From NCBI GenBank assembly GCA_010909725.1, contig JAACMV010000030.1, positions 372,001-436,000 on the forward strand: 64,000 bases of DNA. Direction: 5' to 3'. Source of the DNA: Picochlorum sp. 'celeri'. Lineage: Eukaryota; Chlorophyta; Trebouxiophyceae. Position numbers and translations under genes: made by a program. Under the pieces are notes generated by a model. The model saw nothing but the letters and a program-made list of their open reading frames with translations. It ran no database searches and was not told the DNA's origin. Below, in pieces: positions 20,169 to 30,022 of this stretch (position 1 is the stretch's first letter; every line of letters begins with the position of its first letter).

Positions 20169-21761
20169 ATGGAACCGAAGAGAAGAAAGGATGATTGTGC
20201 GGGTATTGAGGGTCCAGATACTCTTCTGGGTGATTTGAGTAAGGATGCACACGGGGGAGTGAAGAGGCAAAAGTGTGGTGGGGATGTGATCCCCTACCCA
20301 TTCATGATGGGTGAGAAGGAGGCTCTGAGGTTGAAGGAGCAGCCGAGCTCGAGTCTGAGGGATACCATGGTGACGCCGCCTAGTGGGCTGTATAAGAGTA
20401 GTGGAACACGATCACAATCGAAAGAGAGTGATAAGAATGGGGATCGAATAGATTCGTATCTATTGAAGTTGTTGAGTCCAGCAGAGATGACCAAGGTTAT
20501 TAGTGCTGGACAGGCTGGTTCCACAGGGTTCAAAATGCCAGAGCCCAAGGTTGCACGGCACGATTCACAAGGGAAGAGTGGTGCAGCTGGTATTCAGGCA
20601 TCCAATTCTTTGGGGAAGGAGAAGATGAAACGTGGTCAGTGGGAATATGTGGATACGCAGAATGTTCTGGGAGAGGACTTGACAGGTGCTCTGAGGAACT
20701 CTGTTGTGCAACACCAAAGGGAGTACCTGGAGCAGCTGTACGATCTTCATCGAGCTATAGCGGTGCAGTCGTTGCTTGTGAGACATAGCGATGATCAGCA
20801 AAAGGTTGTTGATGCGTATCAGAAGGAAAAGGAACGGGAAAAGAGGGCACGGGAGAAGGCTGGTTTAGGATTTGAGACGTCCACATCCTTGCATAAAGGT
20901 CTTCACCCAGATTCTCAGTTTGCTGCGGTTCCTCCTTCGCAAGATACAAATGCGGATGGTAGTGGAGATGATTTGACTGGCAGCGGCGATGATGTTGCTG
21001 GAAGTGGAAGTGGGGGAAATGGAAAGTCAGGAAATGGAAGTGGTGGAGGCTCGACGAGTCATCTGAATCCTCCTGGTGGTGGTCCTGTGATTCAGGGTCA
21101 GGTAAATGCGACAGGCATGCATCGCGCTCCATCAGGAGCGAGCAATGCCCCGATGTTTTCTTGGCCAACAGGTTGCCATATGCTTCAGATGCCTGTGCCT
21201 CCAGGCGGGCATGCTCCATGGAGTCAGGGATTGGACGGAGGGAATGATGCAGCCACTGGGATATATGGACAGGCTGGGTACCCAGGTCAAGATCCAATGA
21301 TGTGGTGGTATCAGGATTATTTCAATAGATATGGAAATACTCTCCAGCAACAGCAGGAGAAGGGACAAGAACATGTGAAGAATGTGCCATCCGTATTTAA
21401 ATGGTGGCAAGATCCTAAACTGGCATTCGGTGCCCCTGCTGATGCGAAAGAAGTGATTGCAAAGACCAAGGCGCCAGTTCGGCGTGAAGGTGGTGAGGTT
21501 GAATCCGCACCAGCCAAATCTCGTGGAAAGACTGAGAGAATTGTTGCGCCTCCTCCCAAGCCCATGAAGCGGCGAAGGAGGCGCAAACCTGAGGATCCTG
21601 TTGGAGAAGCAAGCAGTGGTACAAGTGGACCTGCGTATCATCACCAGAATTCTTCTGATGATGTGTGCAATGCACGGTCTCCAAAATCACGGGATGCCAA
21701 TGTGGCAAAACTTTTGCTTTCGATTAGCGGTAAATGCATGGATGGTACTACTAGCGCTTGA
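20169..21761 (+). CDS. Low-complexity nuclear-type protein with an ELF3-like LHR motif
   Basis: Single exon, 530 residues from the ATG at 20169. I do not recognise the whole protein. Near residues 180-205 it has REYLEQLYDLHRAIAVQSLL, which resembles the VFELHRLIKVQ block of plant EARLY FLOWERING 3 and related proteins, followed by a charged coiled coil (DAYQKEKEREKRAREK). The rest is disordered: a Gly/Ser/Asp-rich stretch at about 265-300, a Pro/Met/Trp-rich stretch, the strong basic cluster KPMKRRRRRKPE near 482 (likely nuclear signal) and a C-terminal block RDANVAKLLLSISGK. A clock or light-signalling role would be an inference from one short motif. Confidence 0.6.
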   Translation: MEPKRRKDDCAGIEGPDTLLGDLSKDAHGGVKRQKCGGDVIPYPFMMGEKEALRLKEQPSSSLRDTMVTPPSGLYKSSGTRSQSKESDKNGDRIDSYLLKLLSPAEMTKVISAGQAGSTGFKMPEPKVARHDSQGKSGAAGIQASNSLGKEKMKRGQWEYVDTQNVLGEDLTGALRNSVVQHQREYLEQLYDLHRAIAVQSLLVRHSDDQQKVVDAYQKEKEREKRAREKAGLGFETSTSLHKGLHPDSQFAAVPPSQDTNADGSGDDLTGSGDDVAGSGSGGNGKSGNGSGGGSTSHLNPPGGGPVIQGQVNATGMHRAPSGASNAPMFSWPTGCHMLQMPVPPGGHAPWSQGLDGGNDAATGIYGQAGYPGQDPMMWWYQDYFNRYGNTLQQQQEKGQEHVKNVPSVFKWWQDPKLAFGAPADAKEVIAKTKAPVRREGGEVESAPAKSRGKTERIVAPPPKPMKRRRRRKPEDPVGEASSGTSGPAYHHQNSSDDVCNARSPKSRDANVAKLLLSISGKCMDGTTSA

Positions 21762-21883
21762 TTTTTATTATTATCATCTTATTTTTTTTTTGCAACTGAT
21801 ACAGTATTGAATCGCAATCAATCAATATATACAACTAGATTTCTTCTTGCCCATTGTGCGTGGCCTTGTATCGGGTAGGATGA

Positions 21884-23332
21884 TTAATTATACGAGCTCC
21901 TCTCTCGTAATTCTGTTGATGAGATGTCGAGACGGAATTCATCTGCAGACAAGGCAGAGAAGAGCGATCCCCTCCTCAAGACCTCTGGTATCTCGATATC
22001 CTCGAGCGTATGGAACCTTCCCGTCACTTTATCAACCCTACCAGCAACGATGAAATCGCATTTTTGGTGGGCGAGCTTGGCAAACTGAAGCATCATGGCT
22101 GTCTCAGACCCATAGTACCTTTCCTGTACCAGTCGTACTGCTGTATCATATCCCACCACGAACGTACTCGATGGGAACAGTTCTGCCTTCATCGTGAATA
22201 AAGGAGCTTGAGTAAGAATCACAGGAGCACCAGTAGCCACAAATTGCTTTACTCGGCGCTCTATTTCAGACTGGTCGAGCAACCCCTTGTCTGCATTTCC
22301 AATAGAAAGCTCAAAAGCTCCCTCTTTTCCTGGGCGTCTATTCTCGGCTGCCATCAAAAGCTCTCTATGCCCATCATGAAGTGGATTGAATGACCCAGGT
22401 AGGTATATTCTGTTTGGTCGAGGAGCATCCAAATAGATACACCCTCCTGAAAACTCCACAGTCTTGGCCTCACCAGTCAAAATCTTTTTCACTGCTGCTG
22501 ACACACACGCGTCAGATGAATCATTCATCCCTGGTATTAAATCGTGTCTTTCGTACTGTAATGTATCAACGTTTGTATCGATACATTCCCGAGTAAAGTG
22601 CTCCATACCCTTCTCCGTCACACCCATGGCACTCGCAATGGCTTCCAAGGCAAGCTCGCTTGCAATCACATCCTCCTCCAATCTGCTCCGAGCTCCCTTT
22701 TCCAGTATCAAAGAATACCATGTGTATGCCCTTGGTCCATACACGGAAATAAAAATCTTATCATCACCTCGACGGTGTCTGTCAGTAGCCAGTCCACATG
22801 TCACCCCCACCCCCATCACAGGCGTTCCAAAGGCACTCCAACCAACTGCTTTACGGTACGCTGCCTTTGCCAATGCAATAGCTGTTGGAACACTCGCTGA
22901 TCCAGTATTCGTATCATGAATCTCAGGAGGGAGAACCTCCTCCATACTATCCTGGCTGTATGGAATACGAACATCCAATACAGTTCTCGATGCTCCCGGT
23001 ACACTCAACAGCCACGTACTCGTATGCATCCCTCCTCCAGTCACAAAAAGGACAAGCTTTGTCTGAGTGCTATGAATTCTTTCGACAACACTCGTACGCC
23101 GATCATCATCAGCCGAGACAACGGCATGGCTTCCTCCCTCTTCCATAGTATTCACTACTGTACGTACACCTCTCTCACGTGGAACCTTTTGTCTATTGGG
23201 TGCACTACTTTGTTTTATAGTACTTTGAAATCCAAATAACAGCCTCGTTTGCGAAGGGTTTGCAATCACACGCCCAACACGACGAGTGTTTTCACCCTGC
23301 AGCTGACACAGACTCTTGGTCGTGCTCCACAT
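21884..23332 (-). CDS. CinA-like domain fused to a nucleotidylyltransferase domain
   Basis: Single exon, 482 residues. An N-terminal leader of about 60 residues is basic and Ser-rich, fitting an organelle transit peptide. Residues about 90-240 resemble the C-terminal domain of CinA/PncC amidohydrolases (VTGGGMHTSTWLLSVPGASR ... GVGVTCGLATDR). Residues about 305-480 are a nucleotidylyltransferase fold with the HxGH signature in YLPGSFNPLHDGH and a late ISSTELR motif. Plants have the same two-part protein (At2g01220 type), whose substrate is not settled; NMN or a pantetheine-like compound are possible from the domain families. It converges with the ELF3-motif gene across 122 bp. Confidence 0.8.
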   Translation of the reverse strand: MWSTTKSLCQLQGENTRRVGRVIANPSQTRLLFGFQSTIKQSSAPNRQKVPRERGVRTVVNTMEEGGSHAVVSADDDRRTSVVERIHSTQTKLVLFVTGGGMHTSTWLLSVPGASRTVLDVRIPYSQDSMEEVLPPEIHDTNTGSASVPTAIALAKAAYRKAVGWSAFGTPVMGVGVTCGLATDRHRRGDDKIFISVYGPRAYTWYSLILEKGARSRLEEDVIASELALEAIASAMGVTEKGMEHFTRECIDTNVDTLQYERHDLIPGMNDSSDACVSAAVKKILTGEAKTVEFSGGCIYLDAPRPNRIYLPGSFNPLHDGHRELLMAAENRRPGKEGAFELSIGNADKGLLDQSEIERRVKQFVATGAPVILTQAPLFTMKAELFPSSTFVVGYDTAVRLVQERYYGSETAMMLQFAKLAHQKCDFIVAGRVDKVTGRFHTLEDIEIPEVLRRGSLFSALSADEFRLDISSTELRERSSYN

Positions 23333-23541
23333 ACAGTCAACAGCACCTGTAATAGGCTATCATTAATATGTAATATACTTTGGTTTGAGATGAGCCTGGA
23401 TCCATCGGTAGGCTGTGATGTGGCTGATGATGTGCTTAAAGTGCTTTATTAGAGAATTTTTGCATTCCTTCTGGATGCAGAAAAGAAGAATTGCATGCAT
23501 TTCTTTGACAAATCTGTTGTTCCCATTATTTTTTTTGCTCC

Positions 23542-23985
23542 ATGAACATTGCGATGGGGCATCTTTGCATTGTGGGCCCAAAGGGAGTCCCACGTGCTAG
23601 CAGCAGCAGAGGCAGCACAACCACTGGTGTGCTTGTCTCTGCACGTTCATTCATGACCTGGAGGAGGCGGCCAGGCTCTATGTTTGTTAGATCGAGTGAT
23701 CCGGATCAACAGATGGATCGGTATGAACCCAAGCGTTTGGATGAAGTGGACAAGCTGCTCTTGTCTGTGAAACACTATGTGCAACATCCAGACAAGGCTG
23801 TCAGGGATTTTTGGACATTTGTGGTCGAGTCGATTGGTTTGATGCGGCATGTGTACAAGCCTAAATTGATTAGGGAAAGTGTGTGGAGGTCTATTGTGGT
23901 TTTGCTTGTTGTTGCAGTATTCTGCTGCGTGGTTGTTGGAATGGATGCCTGTCTGCAGCTGCTTCCAGCAGCGATACAGTCATAG
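23542..23985 (+). CDS. SecE-like single-span membrane protein, probably plastid
   Basis: Single exon, 147 residues from the first ATG; a second ATG four codons later is possible. The first 60 residues are basic and rich in Ser, Thr and Gly, as in plastid transit peptides. The C-terminal part has an amphipathic stretch (WTFVVESIGLMRHVYKPKLI) directly before one hydrophobic span (SIVVLLVVAVFCCVVVGMD), the layout of SecE, the small subunit of the SecY translocon. The usual VxWP before the span is replaced by VYKP. SecE is short and diverges fast, so this is a fit by layout and not proof. Its neighbours give no extra support. Confidence 0.5.
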   Translation: MNIAMGHLCIVGPKGVPRASSSRGSTTTGVLVSARSFMTWRRRPGSMFVRSSDPDQQMDRYEPKRLDEVDKLLLSVKHYVQHPDKAVRDFWTFVVESIGLMRHVYKPKLIRESVWRSIVVLLVVAVFCCVVVGMDACLQLLPAAIQS

Positions 23986-24075
23986 GACGATGATTGTGTC
24001 ACAATACAAATATAAATCGAATCCTTATGTATAGAAAATCACGCATAGAGAGAGAGAGAGAGGTACAGAGTGTCA

Positions 24076-27000
24076 TTATTCTCCAAGTTGCTGCTTGTCT
24101 TCAATGTCGATGAGATCAACATAGTCCCTCTTGTGGGCTGGCAAACCTGCTTGATCCTTCCAGTAGTCAATCTTCTTCTTGAGATTCATGACTTCCTTGC
24201 TGTTGTCGTCTTGCTTGACATTGTTCTTGATCGTCGATACTCGTGTGGCGTATTGCAGACTGTTTTGGGTTTCATCCAAGTTGCCATCGACAGGAGACAC
24301 ATTGACAAACATGAGGGTCTTTGCAGTTCCACCAATGGAATCGGACATCAACATTGTGAGTTTGTGGTCGCGATATGGGACATGCCCTTGCTCCGTAGCG
24401 AGAGCAGAAATGACATTGCCGAGGGCAGACAAGGATTTGTTGATGGCTTGGGCCTCCTTGAGCTGGTCTCCTGCAGATCCACTCTTCTTGACTCTCTCAC
24501 TTCCAGCCAAATCGACAAAGGAGAGCTTTCCTCTTGACACGCCCTGTGTCTGAAGATTGGTGGTTTCAATCATCACAGAGATGATCAAATGTGAACGAGA
24601 AGATTCTCTGTTCATCTGGGTGGAGGAGACATGTCGTCGCTTTTGTCCAGCTTCGATGGTGTCCATCAATTCGCGAACAGAATGCACCTCCACAATAGTG
24701 GATCCGGGCACGGTGACGACTCCCTTTGGATCCTTCTTGATTTCCAATTTCGTCTTCTTGCCATCTGCTTTCTTGTCGCTGAGCAAGTCTTGGAGGTCAT
24801 CAATATACAACTCCAACATGCTGACTTGCACCTTTGAGGAAGTTTTACCAGACTGTCTCTCCAGAATGTCAAACAACTCAGTCACTCCTCTTGGAGTCAA
24901 ACCAGGGAGTTCATCGTTTCCATAGATGGTGAATGTTTTTCCAGAGCCGGTCTGACCATATGCAAAGATGCAGACATTGTAACCATCAACAGCACTTTGA
25001 ATCAGATGCTTTGTGTCAGCAAACACCTTCTCCTGTGTCGTATCGCCGGTGAAAACAGCATCGAAGTTGAATTCCCTCTTCTTGTCCTTCCAGTTCAGGT
25101 TGATGGTCAGTTCATCTGGAATGTTGACTGCCATTTCCTGCCCACGTTCTTTTTCGAATGCAAGAAGGGGACGAACGCGGCAGTAGACTCTAATCTTACC
25201 CTTCATATCCTCCATTTGATTGTACAGCTTTTTCCTTGTAATCGACTCATCTTTGTACAATTTCTCAAGTTCCTCTAACCTCTTTGCCTGATTGGCGATG
25301 AGCTCAGCTTGTGCCTTTTCTTTGCGTTCCACATCTTCTTTCAGTTCCCTGAGTTCCTCCAATTCCTTCTCAGCGCCCTCAAACGACTTCAACTTGGTAG
25401 TGGCCTCGTTGAGAAGCATCTCTTTGTTTCCCAAGTCTTCCATGAGCTCATTGATTTTGTTATCCTTCTCTTTGATTGCACCGACAGCACCTGCTGTTCC
25501 GGCTGCTGCTGTTGCAGCTGCAAGTTCAGCAGCATGATTCTCCTCCAACCTGGCAACCTTTTGCTCGAGAGCAGTTTTCTCAGACTGAACTGCACGGATA
25601 CGAGCTTCGATCGCTTTAATTGCCTCAGGATCGCCTCCATCCAGGCTCAAGTTTGACAAATCCATCGCAGCACCATCAGCACCTCCACCCTTCAGGGCAT
25701 TCACTTCATCAGAAAGCTGTGCGTGCTGCTCTTTCAAATCAGCAATGATGGCATCTTTCTCTCTGATGGTTTCATTAGCTTCATCCAGCTGACGCTGAAG
25801 CTCTCCGATATGTGCCTGGTATTTGGGTCCAAAGTTGGCTTCAGTTGGTCCCTCTGCACCTTCAGCCTCATTTCCTGATGCAGCCTGTGCCTTTGAGTAA
25901 CGCTTCATCATAATATCATTAATATGCGTTTGCAACGCCATGCAAATATCTTCTCCCTGCTTCGTCTCAAACTGGAAAATGTGCAAGACTCCAGCCACTC
26001 TCATCTTGAAAAAGACTGCATTTGATGAGGATCCAAACTGCATAATGTCCCTCAATTCAGCAGATTGCAGATACTCCTTTGGCACCGGTCTGAAAAAGTG
26101 TACTCCCCGCTTATTGATACCAATAATGAGTTTCGCTGGCAACAGTCCGATGGGGTCCTCAATCCTCTTCACCGCGAAAAAGATGGAGTTTCCATACTTC
26201 ATAGATCTGATAATCCTCAAGAACTGAAGACGGGAATCATCCTTGGAGAACTGAGCAAGGGCTTTATACCTTGACAGAATATCAGCTGTCCATTCGTTTC
26301 GAGGCCTGCTCGAAAGAATGGATTTGACCATGTATTGATCAATGACTGAATCAAATTCCTTTGCATCGCTGTCAAATCCTGGACCATGCTCTGCCTGGAT
26401 CTGAAGGGCACACATTTGCGCTGCATCATCCCGAATCACGGGATATTGCCCATGGATGTAATCATGCTGCGCTTGAATGTATGAAAGAGCGACAAACCTT
26501 GGTTCAGAGATTGTTTCATCCGTCTCTCTAAACATCTTCTTCTTGAACAAAAGCTTGACAGATTTACCATCCTTTGCCTTTGCCTGCTTGATATCAAACA
26601 TGGCATCCGCAATGTACTTGTTCTCGTCCAAAGGAACATGCTCATCGAGTCCTGGAGATCCCAACTCAGCCATAGCCTTGGATCCTTTGTGCACAGTGAA
26701 CAGCGAGAATGTCTGATAATTCTGCAACTTGATTTGAGAAGCAATAGACTCGGTTGCTTCCAGCACCGATGTGCTTGAATCGAAACTTAATTCTTCGAAT
26801 GTTTCATCAAGGAAAAACACAATGCACGTCTGCTTCTGTCCCTTCACCAATGCATCCAACTCTTGCAGTTCTGGCAGCGTTCTCCTTTGCCCAGCCTTTG
26901 CTGTCCTCTTCACAGCATTCCAAGTCGCTGTGGCCAAAGAGCGCACTTCTTCCTCTTCGTCATCATCATGCGCACATTGATGAATGTATTCCGAAATCAT

Positions 27001-27549
27001 GCTCAAAAAGTCCTTGGTTGGAGGCATGCAGGATGCAGTAATGTAAAACAGCTGCCATGCTTTGGCACGAGATGCAGGGCTGGGGCACCCACGCGTTTGC
27101 TTCACCAACTGAAGGAACAGCTCATCCCGAAGTTCAGTTCTCTTCAGTCCTTGGTGCAACAATTTCTGCGCCAACTCAAGACTCTGAACCTGAGAGAGCA
27201 TTTCCCCAGACGCTCCCATATACTGCAACACAGAAGCAAACATCTTCACCGCTCTACTGGCATTCTCAGACGAATGTTTCAACAAAGAAACTGGAATTGG
27301 ATCACTTGAATACACAAGCATATCATCACTCGTGAGCTGCAAACTCTGTCCATCTGCAGGAGAGTCGGATCCCTTGCCAAATCCGAGGATTTTTCCAATA
27401 CCTTTCCCACCACTTCGTGAGGCTTTATTGAATGCATCCACCTGCATTTTATCATTGTGACTGTCCAAGCCTTCAAGCACAGGGGTCTTTACCCCACCGG
27501 TACTCATCCGAGTGCTTGCTGGCGTCATGGGATCATCCTCAGTGGTCAT
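24076..27549 (-). CDS. KCBP: Kinesin-like calmodulin-binding protein (MyTH4-FERM-kinesin-14)
   Basis: Single uninterrupted exon of 1157 codons from the ATG at 27549. Order of parts: disordered start, MyTH4 domain at about 75-225, FERM domain at about 230-560, coiled coil at about 575-780, motor at about 785-1110 and a basic calmodulin-binding tail. The motor has the P-loop GQTGSGKTFT, the NRESSRSH switch I and DLAGSE switch II, and it follows a kinesin-14 neck (KGKIRVYCRVRP), so it should walk to microtubule minus ends. The tail EVMNLKKKIDYWKDQAGL matches the Ca2+/calmodulin (KIC) regulatory segment of plant KCBP. Plant KCBP acts in trichome shape, spindle and phragmoplast, and in Chlamydomonas it is flagellar. 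A GA repeat at about 24048-24062 lies just behind the stop. Confidence 0.96.
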   Translation of the reverse strand: MTTEDDPMTPASTRMSTGGVKTPVLEGLDSHNDKMQVDAFNKASRSGGKGIGKILGFGKGSDSPADGQSLQLTSDDMLVYSSDPIPVSLLKHSSENASRAVKMFASVLQYMGASGEMLSQVQSLELAQKLLHQGLKRTELRDELFLQLVKQTRGCPSPASRAKAWQLFYITASCMPPTKDFLSMISEYIHQCAHDDDEEEEVRSLATATWNAVKRTAKAGQRRTLPELQELDALVKGQKQTCIVFFLDETFEELSFDSSTSVLEATESIASQIKLQNYQTFSLFTVHKGSKAMAELGSPGLDEHVPLDENKYIADAMFDIKQAKAKDGKSVKLLFKKKMFRETDETISEPRFVALSYIQAQHDYIHGQYPVIRDDAAQMCALQIQAEHGPGFDSDAKEFDSVIDQYMVKSILSSRPRNEWTADILSRYKALAQFSKDDSRLQFLRIIRSMKYGNSIFFAVKRIEDPIGLLPAKLIIGINKRGVHFFRPVPKEYLQSAELRDIMQFGSSSNAVFFKMRVAGVLHIFQFETKQGEDICMALQTHINDIMMKRYSKAQAASGNEAEGAEGPTEANFGPKYQAHIGELQRQLDEANETIREKDAIIADLKEQHAQLSDEVNALKGGGADGAAMDLSNLSLDGGDPEAIKAIEARIRAVQSEKTALEQKVARLEENHAAELAAATAAAGTAGAVGAIKEKDNKINELMEDLGNKEMLLNEATTKLKSFEGAEKELEELRELKEDVERKEKAQAELIANQAKRLEELEKLYKDESITRKKLYNQMEDMKGKIRVYCRVRPLLAFEKERGQEMAVNIPDELTINLNWKDKKREFNFDAVFTGDTTQEKVFADTKHLIQSAVDGYNVCIFAYGQTGSGKTFTIYGNDELPGLTPRGVTELFDILERQSGKTSSKVQVSMLELYIDDLQDLLSDKKADGKKTKLEIKKDPKGVVTVPGSTIVEVHSVRELMDTIEAGQKRRHVSSTQMNRESSRSHLIISVMIETTNLQTQGVSRGKLSFVDLAGSERVKKSGSAGDQLKEAQAINKSLSALGNVISALATEQGHVPYRDHKLTMLMSDSIGGTAKTLMFVNVSPVDGNLDETQNSLQYATRVSTIKNNVKQDDNSKEVMNLKKKIDYWKDQAGLPAHKRDYVDLIDIEDKQQLGE

Positions 27550-28549
27550 GGCTGCTAGGGGCACACACGCAACACGAGAGGTTCACTTCACCGTTACCGC
27601 TGCAGCGGGACAATGTCGATATAGATCTGCATGAGTATTGATATCAAGTCAAATTCCGAGCCAACACATGCTGTTTCCGTAGGTCGTTGAGCAGCGTTGG
27701 GAGCAACGCGTCGAGTCAACGAATCAAGGCACGCAGATGCCCATCCCGAGTGTATGGGCGTGACCTAATACACAATTGGATCGAATTCAAACCCATGAGC
27801 CCATGAAAATACACAATGATGCCAAGAGGACGGTGCGTTTGCAATCCATGACCGGGGTGAGAGAAATTCGATCCACCCCTCAAACTCCACCAATGAATGC
27901 ATTTGATCCACATTTCAGAAACTGAAATTTGTAAATATTAGGAAAAGGACAATCATGAGGCCTACCTGTGCGACAAGTACCTCCCGCTCGAAGGTGATCT
28001 CTGCACACGCAACGTCGTCTCTGCGGAAGATTCTGTTCCACGAACAAATCGGGAGTTGTATCAATTTCTTACTGCGCAAGTAGAAATTATATGGAGAAAA
28101 ATTGGCAGTTGTGGATGCATGAATGGCATTTCAAGCGCAATGTGGGTGATTGCACACCATCTTCTATTGGGCAGTGTCTTTGATGGGCATATGGATATCC
28201 ATGCCAATGGGCATCTGGTGGCCACCAGTCAGTATGCCTACCAGAATGATAATACTCCCTAGAGGTGTCTTCTTGATCCATTTGAAAGATGTCATGTTGT
28301 GGTGAGTGAAACAAATGCCTGGAGTCTGGGCACCAGTGTCCGGTATTGACCGTGAGTAACCAGTAATAACAGATGATGATGGTGTTTGACCTGCAGGTCA
28401 ATCAGCTGATGGAGTACCCAACAACACAAGGCACTGCTGTATATATTGTGTAGGTGCCTCAGAGTCTCTATATATACACACTCGTTCATGGTATAGGTAT
28501 TCGATATACGTATCATTCCATTACTGTAGTATCTATAGAGTCTTGTCTG
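27550..28549. other. Divergent intergenic region KCBP / TCP10-like
   Basis: 1000 bp between divergent starts, long for this genome. It may contain untranslated exons: on the minus strand, CACAG|GTAGGCC at about 27965 has the look of a donor and could belong to a KCBP 5' leader intron. Short open frames here have no recognisable features. No RNA gene was seen. Confidence 0.4.
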
Positions 28550-30022
28550 ATGATGGTGGCACCAGACAAGCGGTATGTACCAAAGGGTGGGTATCTGGTG
28601 GATTTTGAGAAGAGGGTCACTCCAAAGTTGAAGAGGATTATGGCAAAGGAGTCTGGTGATGTAAAGGCAAAGGAAGAGTGTACAATGAGTGGGGACACGC
28701 CGTCATCTGAATGTATGGCACTGGTGTTGTGGAATGGTGGTCAACCACCAGCAGAGAGCAGTGCTGTCGTGGAGCGCGTGACACAAGCAACGCATACAAA
28801 GAATACGAGTCAGATTAAAACGCATTGGAAGCCTCCAGGATGTTTGAAGAGACAGTTATGGAAGAGGCCGGCAAGTTGGGCAAGGTCAGCCAAGAAGAAG
28901 AACCAGCACATGGATGACAAGGCACCACCAGTATCTGTTGACGACGATGCCCAAAAGCGCGCTGACGAAAAACTGAAGGAAGAACGATGTATCTTGGAGA
29001 AGGAAAGAGAAAAGTTGGTGGAACAGCAGGACATGGCACAAAGGAAGATGATCCAGGCAGAGTCCTTGATGTCAAAGTGCTCACGGGAGATGAAGGAGTT
29101 TCAGGCGTACAAGGTAGGTGACGTGTTGTCAAGAGACGCCTTTACATACTTTTTGAGTATCATATGCGTGCCATATTGCACAGGAGGAAGAGATGGAGAG
29201 TATTCGGCAGATGAAAATGACTGTGAAGCAACGTAGGATTCGAGATAAGCTGGCTGGTGCATCTGAGGCGAGAGGATCCCTGCATCATGCAGAAATTGCA
29301 AAGTTGCGCGTTCAGATTGAGGAATTTGAGGTATGTTGGTTATCAAAAAGATATGAGATTCCCAATTATGAACACACAAGACTGAAACAATGGTGTAGGC
29401 AGCATTGAAGGATGCCAAGGCCAAAGGGAAGGCTCAGACTCAAAAACACCATGTTGAAATCGCCAAATACAGAGAACGGGAGAAGACAATGGAGGAAGAA
29501 ATCATGCATCTCCAGGAAACACTGGCAAAGTATCGCCTCACATCAGATGATGTAAAACGACAATCAGTGAGGTTGCCATCAACGCCAGATGAACAGCCAT
29601 GCCCAGCATCCACAGGAGTGATGAAGCACGGAATCGTTGAGGAAATCAAACATCCAAACAACACGGTTGAAAGACGATGGGCAAATGGTAGCAAGCAGTT
29701 TGTGTATGAAAATGGAGACGTGAGGCAAACATTTGATTCGCAGGTTGTTCAGTACTATTACTCTAGCATTGATTGTTGGAATACCTCGTACCCCAACGGC
29801 GATCACGTGTACTATTTCAAGGATGGTAGAAGAGAGTGCCATTGCTCTGATGGCACGATTCAAATACTATTACAGAATCATCAGGTTGCATACTCTACAC
29901 AGGGACCGTTGCATGCATTACAAAGCATTCCCATCCACAGCATAAATACAAAGCTTCTACAGCCATGTCCAACAATTTTGGGCTCCGACTATGCCCCTTC
30001 ATCATCATCATCACTATCATGA
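28550..30022 (+). CDS. TCP10/SAS-4 (CPAP) C-terminal domain protein with coiled coil
   Basis: Exons 28550-29113, 29184-29330 and 29399-30022, introns 70 and 68 bp; 444 residues. The first half is basic and Lys-rich; residues about 145-310 are coiled coil (EKEREKLVEQQDMAQRKM and following). From about residue 340 the beta-strand repeat of the TCP10/G-box domain appears: VYENGDVRQTF, TSYPNGDHVYYFKDG, ECHCSDGTIQI. In CPAP/SAS-4 this domain binds STIL/Ana2 and is essential for centriole growth. The protein is much shorter than animal CPAP, so it may be a TCP10-like relative. The last 34 bp overlap the end of the NUFIP1 gene on the other strand. A start upstream through an unseen exon is possible. 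Confidence 0.8.

Noticed and set aside
24179..27641. Several plus-strand frames of 90-150 codons inside the KCBP gene
   Set aside because: All are antisense to a complete 1157-codon kinesin with intact motor motifs.
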